Assembly: GCA_046727175.1 (NCBI GenBank)
Contig: JBKPCD010000052.1
Span: forward strand, 1 to 14,746
Length of the DNA stretch: 14,746 nucleotides
Direction: 5' to 3'
Source: JBKPCD01 sp046727175
GTDB taxonomy: Bacteria; Acidobacteriota; Vicinamibacteria; Vicinamibacterales; 2-12-FULL-66-21
Below, piece after piece: positions 13,486-14,746 of the stretch (positions within the stretch are counted from its first letter, which is position 1; every line of letters starts with the position of its first letter). The notes below the pieces were generated by a model that was given only the letters and a program-made list of their open reading frames with translations, had not been told where the DNA came from and did not search any database. The translations under genes were made by a program, and so were the position numbers.

Positions 13486-14010
13486 ATGAAATGGCTCGCT
13501 TTCTTGCTGGTCACCGGTGCAACGCTGGGCGGCGCGCTCACATTCACGGCCCCTGCATCTGGACAGGCTGATAAACAGGCCCCAATCTTCGTGACCAAGA
13601 TTCCTCCCGGATACCGCGACTGGAAGCTGATCTCGGTCGCCCACGAAGAGGGAAACCTCAACAGTCTCGGGGCGGTCCTGGGCAACGACGTGGCGATCAA
13701 AGCCTACCGCGAAGCGAAGCTTCCGTTCCCGGACGGCGCAATCATCGCCGCTTTACACTGGAGTCACGTCTCGTCGGAGGAAAACAACCAAGTTTTTGGC
13801 CGTTCCCAATCCTTCGTTGCCGGGCCGTCCACGAACGTTCAGTTCATGGTCAAGGACGCCAAGAAGTACGCCACGACCGGAGGCTGGGGGTTCGCTCATT
13901 TCAACAAAGACGGCACACCTGGCGACGAGGCCTTGCTCAAAACATGCTCTCCCTGCCACGCTAAGGCTTCTCGCGACTTTGTCTTCACCCAATACGCACC
14001 TTCATATTGA
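13486..14010 (+). CDS. Exported cytochrome P460-family monohaem protein
   Basis: A 174-residue protein. ATG 13486 is set by GGAGG at 13476-13480; the open frame from 13381 adds only unconserved residues. A signal peptide with a lysine and hydrophobic core (MKWLAFLLVTGATLGGAL) probably ends near ASGQA (residue 28). The mature part has KIPPGYRDWKLISVAHEEGN, ALHWSHVSSEENN and GGWGFAHFNKDG of the P460 family, and a single c-haem motif C154-S-P-C157-H158. Classical P460 proteins oxidise hydroxylamine; many uncharacterised members only carry electrons. It lies 152 bp downstream of the hydroxylase catalytic gene on the same strand, so it may be cotranscribed and act as a redox partner, although its periplasmic location and the apparently cytosolic hydroxylase do not match directly. 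Confidence 0.9.
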   Translation: MKWLAFLLVTGATLGGALTFTAPASGQADKQAPIFVTKIPPGYRDWKLISVAHEEGNLNSLGAVLGNDVAIKAYREAKLPFPDGAIIAALHWSHVSSEENNQVFGRSQSFVAGPSTNVQFMVKDAKKYATTGGWGFAHFNKDGTPGDEALLKTCSPCHAKASRDFVFTQYAPSY

Positions 14011-14350
14011 GAATCACAGTTCACGAGCTCAGACGTGGAGCGCGATGTGCACGCGCATTGATCTTTCCGTTCGTTGTGAGAGCGCTCAGTGGTCACGTCG
14101 TGCGCCACGAAGGCCGACTCGCTTCCGATCTCGCGATGTTGATGGCGCGTTCCAAGCTGCGGTCTACGCCGACGCACTGAGCGTTAGGCCCCCCACCGGG
14201 CCGAGGGCGGGATCTTTGACGGTTTTCGGGCCGCGCATGCGTACCGGGGGATGGCAGCGGCGAGGAACGCTCGCAGGCGCTTCGCCGAATGCCGCCCTGA
14301 GCCTGCGCTCGCTGGGCGTCCACCATCGGCCACTACGTGAAGGAGTACGC
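14011..14350. other. Non-coding gap downstream of the P460 gene
   Basis: About 340 bp with no supported gene on either strand. It contains a 9-bp inverted repeat (CGCTCAGTG at 14083-14091, CACTGAGCG at 14175-14183). The right arm runs directly into GTTAGGC (14183-14189), which resembles the right-hand end of an integron attC site, but the left end lacks the matching RYYYAAC box. No T-run terminator was found after the P460 stop. Confidence 0.4.
14340..14345 (+). promoter_or_regulatory. Ribosome binding site for the SRPBCC gene
   Basis: AAGGAG is five bases before ATG 14351 and decides the start of the last gene. Confidence 0.65.
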
Positions 14351-14746
14351 ATGTCTACGATCCATATGCACCAGACAACAACCTCGACGCCCGAGCAGTT
14401 TCTCGCCGCACTCATCGACTTCGGACCGGGCCGTTCGAAGCTCTTTGGCAACAGCGCGGACGAATACCTCAAGGTTCATCACCGCGGTTCCTCTGACGCC
14501 GATGTTACGGAGGGCTCGGGCGGCACCTGGGAACGCCTCCATTACGACTGGTCCGATCGCAACCGCGTGGTCATGACGACCACCGACTCGAATCTATGGG
14601 GTGGTCGCTCGGGCCGCATCTACAACTTCACGCGGCGGCCCGATGGAACGACCGATGTGGACGCCGTGGTGATACGCGACGGCAAGAACCTCAAAGGACG
14701 GGCGCTCGGGCTCGTGCTCGGGACAGTCGGCAAGGGTGTGTTGGAA
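14351..14746 (+). CDS. SRPBCC-fold (polyketide cyclase/START-like) protein, 3' end outside the window
   Basis: 132 codons are visible, open to the window edge, starting MSTIHMHQTTTSTPEQFLAA. A helix (TPEQFLAALIDFGPGRSKLF) is followed by alternating strands: EYLKVHHRG, GGTWERLHYDWSDRNRVVMT, GRIYNFTRRPDGTTDVDAVV, then RALGLVLGTVGKGVL. Such an arrangement fits the helix-grip SRPBCC family, which binds hydrophobic ligands in a deep pocket. No catalytic signature is visible and the function is unknown. The 340-bp gap before it suggests a separate transcript from the hydroxylase operon. Confidence 0.7.
   Translation, partial: MSTIHMHQTTTSTPEQFLAALIDFGPGRSKLFGNSADEYLKVHHRGSSDADVTEGSGGTWERLHYDWSDRNRVVMTTTDSNLWGGRSGRIYNFTRRPDGTTDVDAVVIRDGKNLKGRALGLVLGTVGKGVLE

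Noticed and set aside
14083..14189. Complete integron attC site
   Set aside because: The right-hand GTTAGGC box is present, but the left side (TGAGAGC) does not match RYYYAAC and no integrase gene is visible.
1..14746. CRISPR array, tRNA or rRNA genes
   Set aside because: No regularly spaced short repeats with unique spacers and no tRNA- or rRNA-like conserved segments were seen.

Overview
The window is high-GC bacterial DNA with short Shine-Dalgarno-led genes. A PadR regulator, an MNT/HEPN pair, a large PAS-rich kinase and a xanthine-oxidase-family operon together suggest a soil bacterium, perhaps Acidobacteriota or Gemmatimonadota. That placement is inferred from gene content only.

Layout. 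Positions 1-296 (minus) hold the 5' part of a PadR-type regulator with a dyad just upstream. Positions 337-1589 (plus) hold a possible integrase-tail remnant, then a nucleotidyltransferase (MNT) with its own winged-helix domain, overlapping a HEPN partner that carries a one-base frameshift. The MNT start codon lies inside the second of two tandem palindromes spaced exactly 21 bp apart. Positions 1665-5118 are a decayed accessory stretch. An AraC-type regulator (minus) and an SDR oxidoreductase (plus) have each lost their 5' part at one common junction. An intact NADPH:quinone-reductase-like MDR enzyme follows, then an alpha/beta hydrolase split by a one-base frameshift.

Positions 5302-14010 form a coherent and apparently intact module, all on the plus strand. 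It contains a soluble GAF + four-PAS histidine kinase, a stand-alone receiver protein, and a FixJ/NarL-type response regulator. These are followed by a three-subunit molybdenum hydroxylase of the PaoABC type ([2Fe-2S] subunit, FAD subunit with a probable [4Fe-4S] cluster, molybdenum subunit), and then by an exported cytochrome P460-family c-heme protein. The window ends inside an SRPBCC-fold protein (14351 onward).

How they may work together (inference). The kinase senses a cytosolic signal and phosphorylates the response regulators. The FixJ-like one would then bind a recurring element (core close to TACCAAAGTCTAATGG) found upstream of the receiver gene, upstream of the hydroxylase operon, and twice between the hydrolase and the kinase. 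The hydroxylase would oxidise an aldehyde or N-heterocycle; P460 may be a linked redox protein. The hydrolase, quinone reductase and SDR would fit a detoxification neighbourhood that has partly decayed.

The strongest new candidates are the repeated regulatory element tied to the kinase/regulator/hydroxylase module, the operator overlapping the MNT start codon, and the deletion fusing the AraC and SDR remnants.
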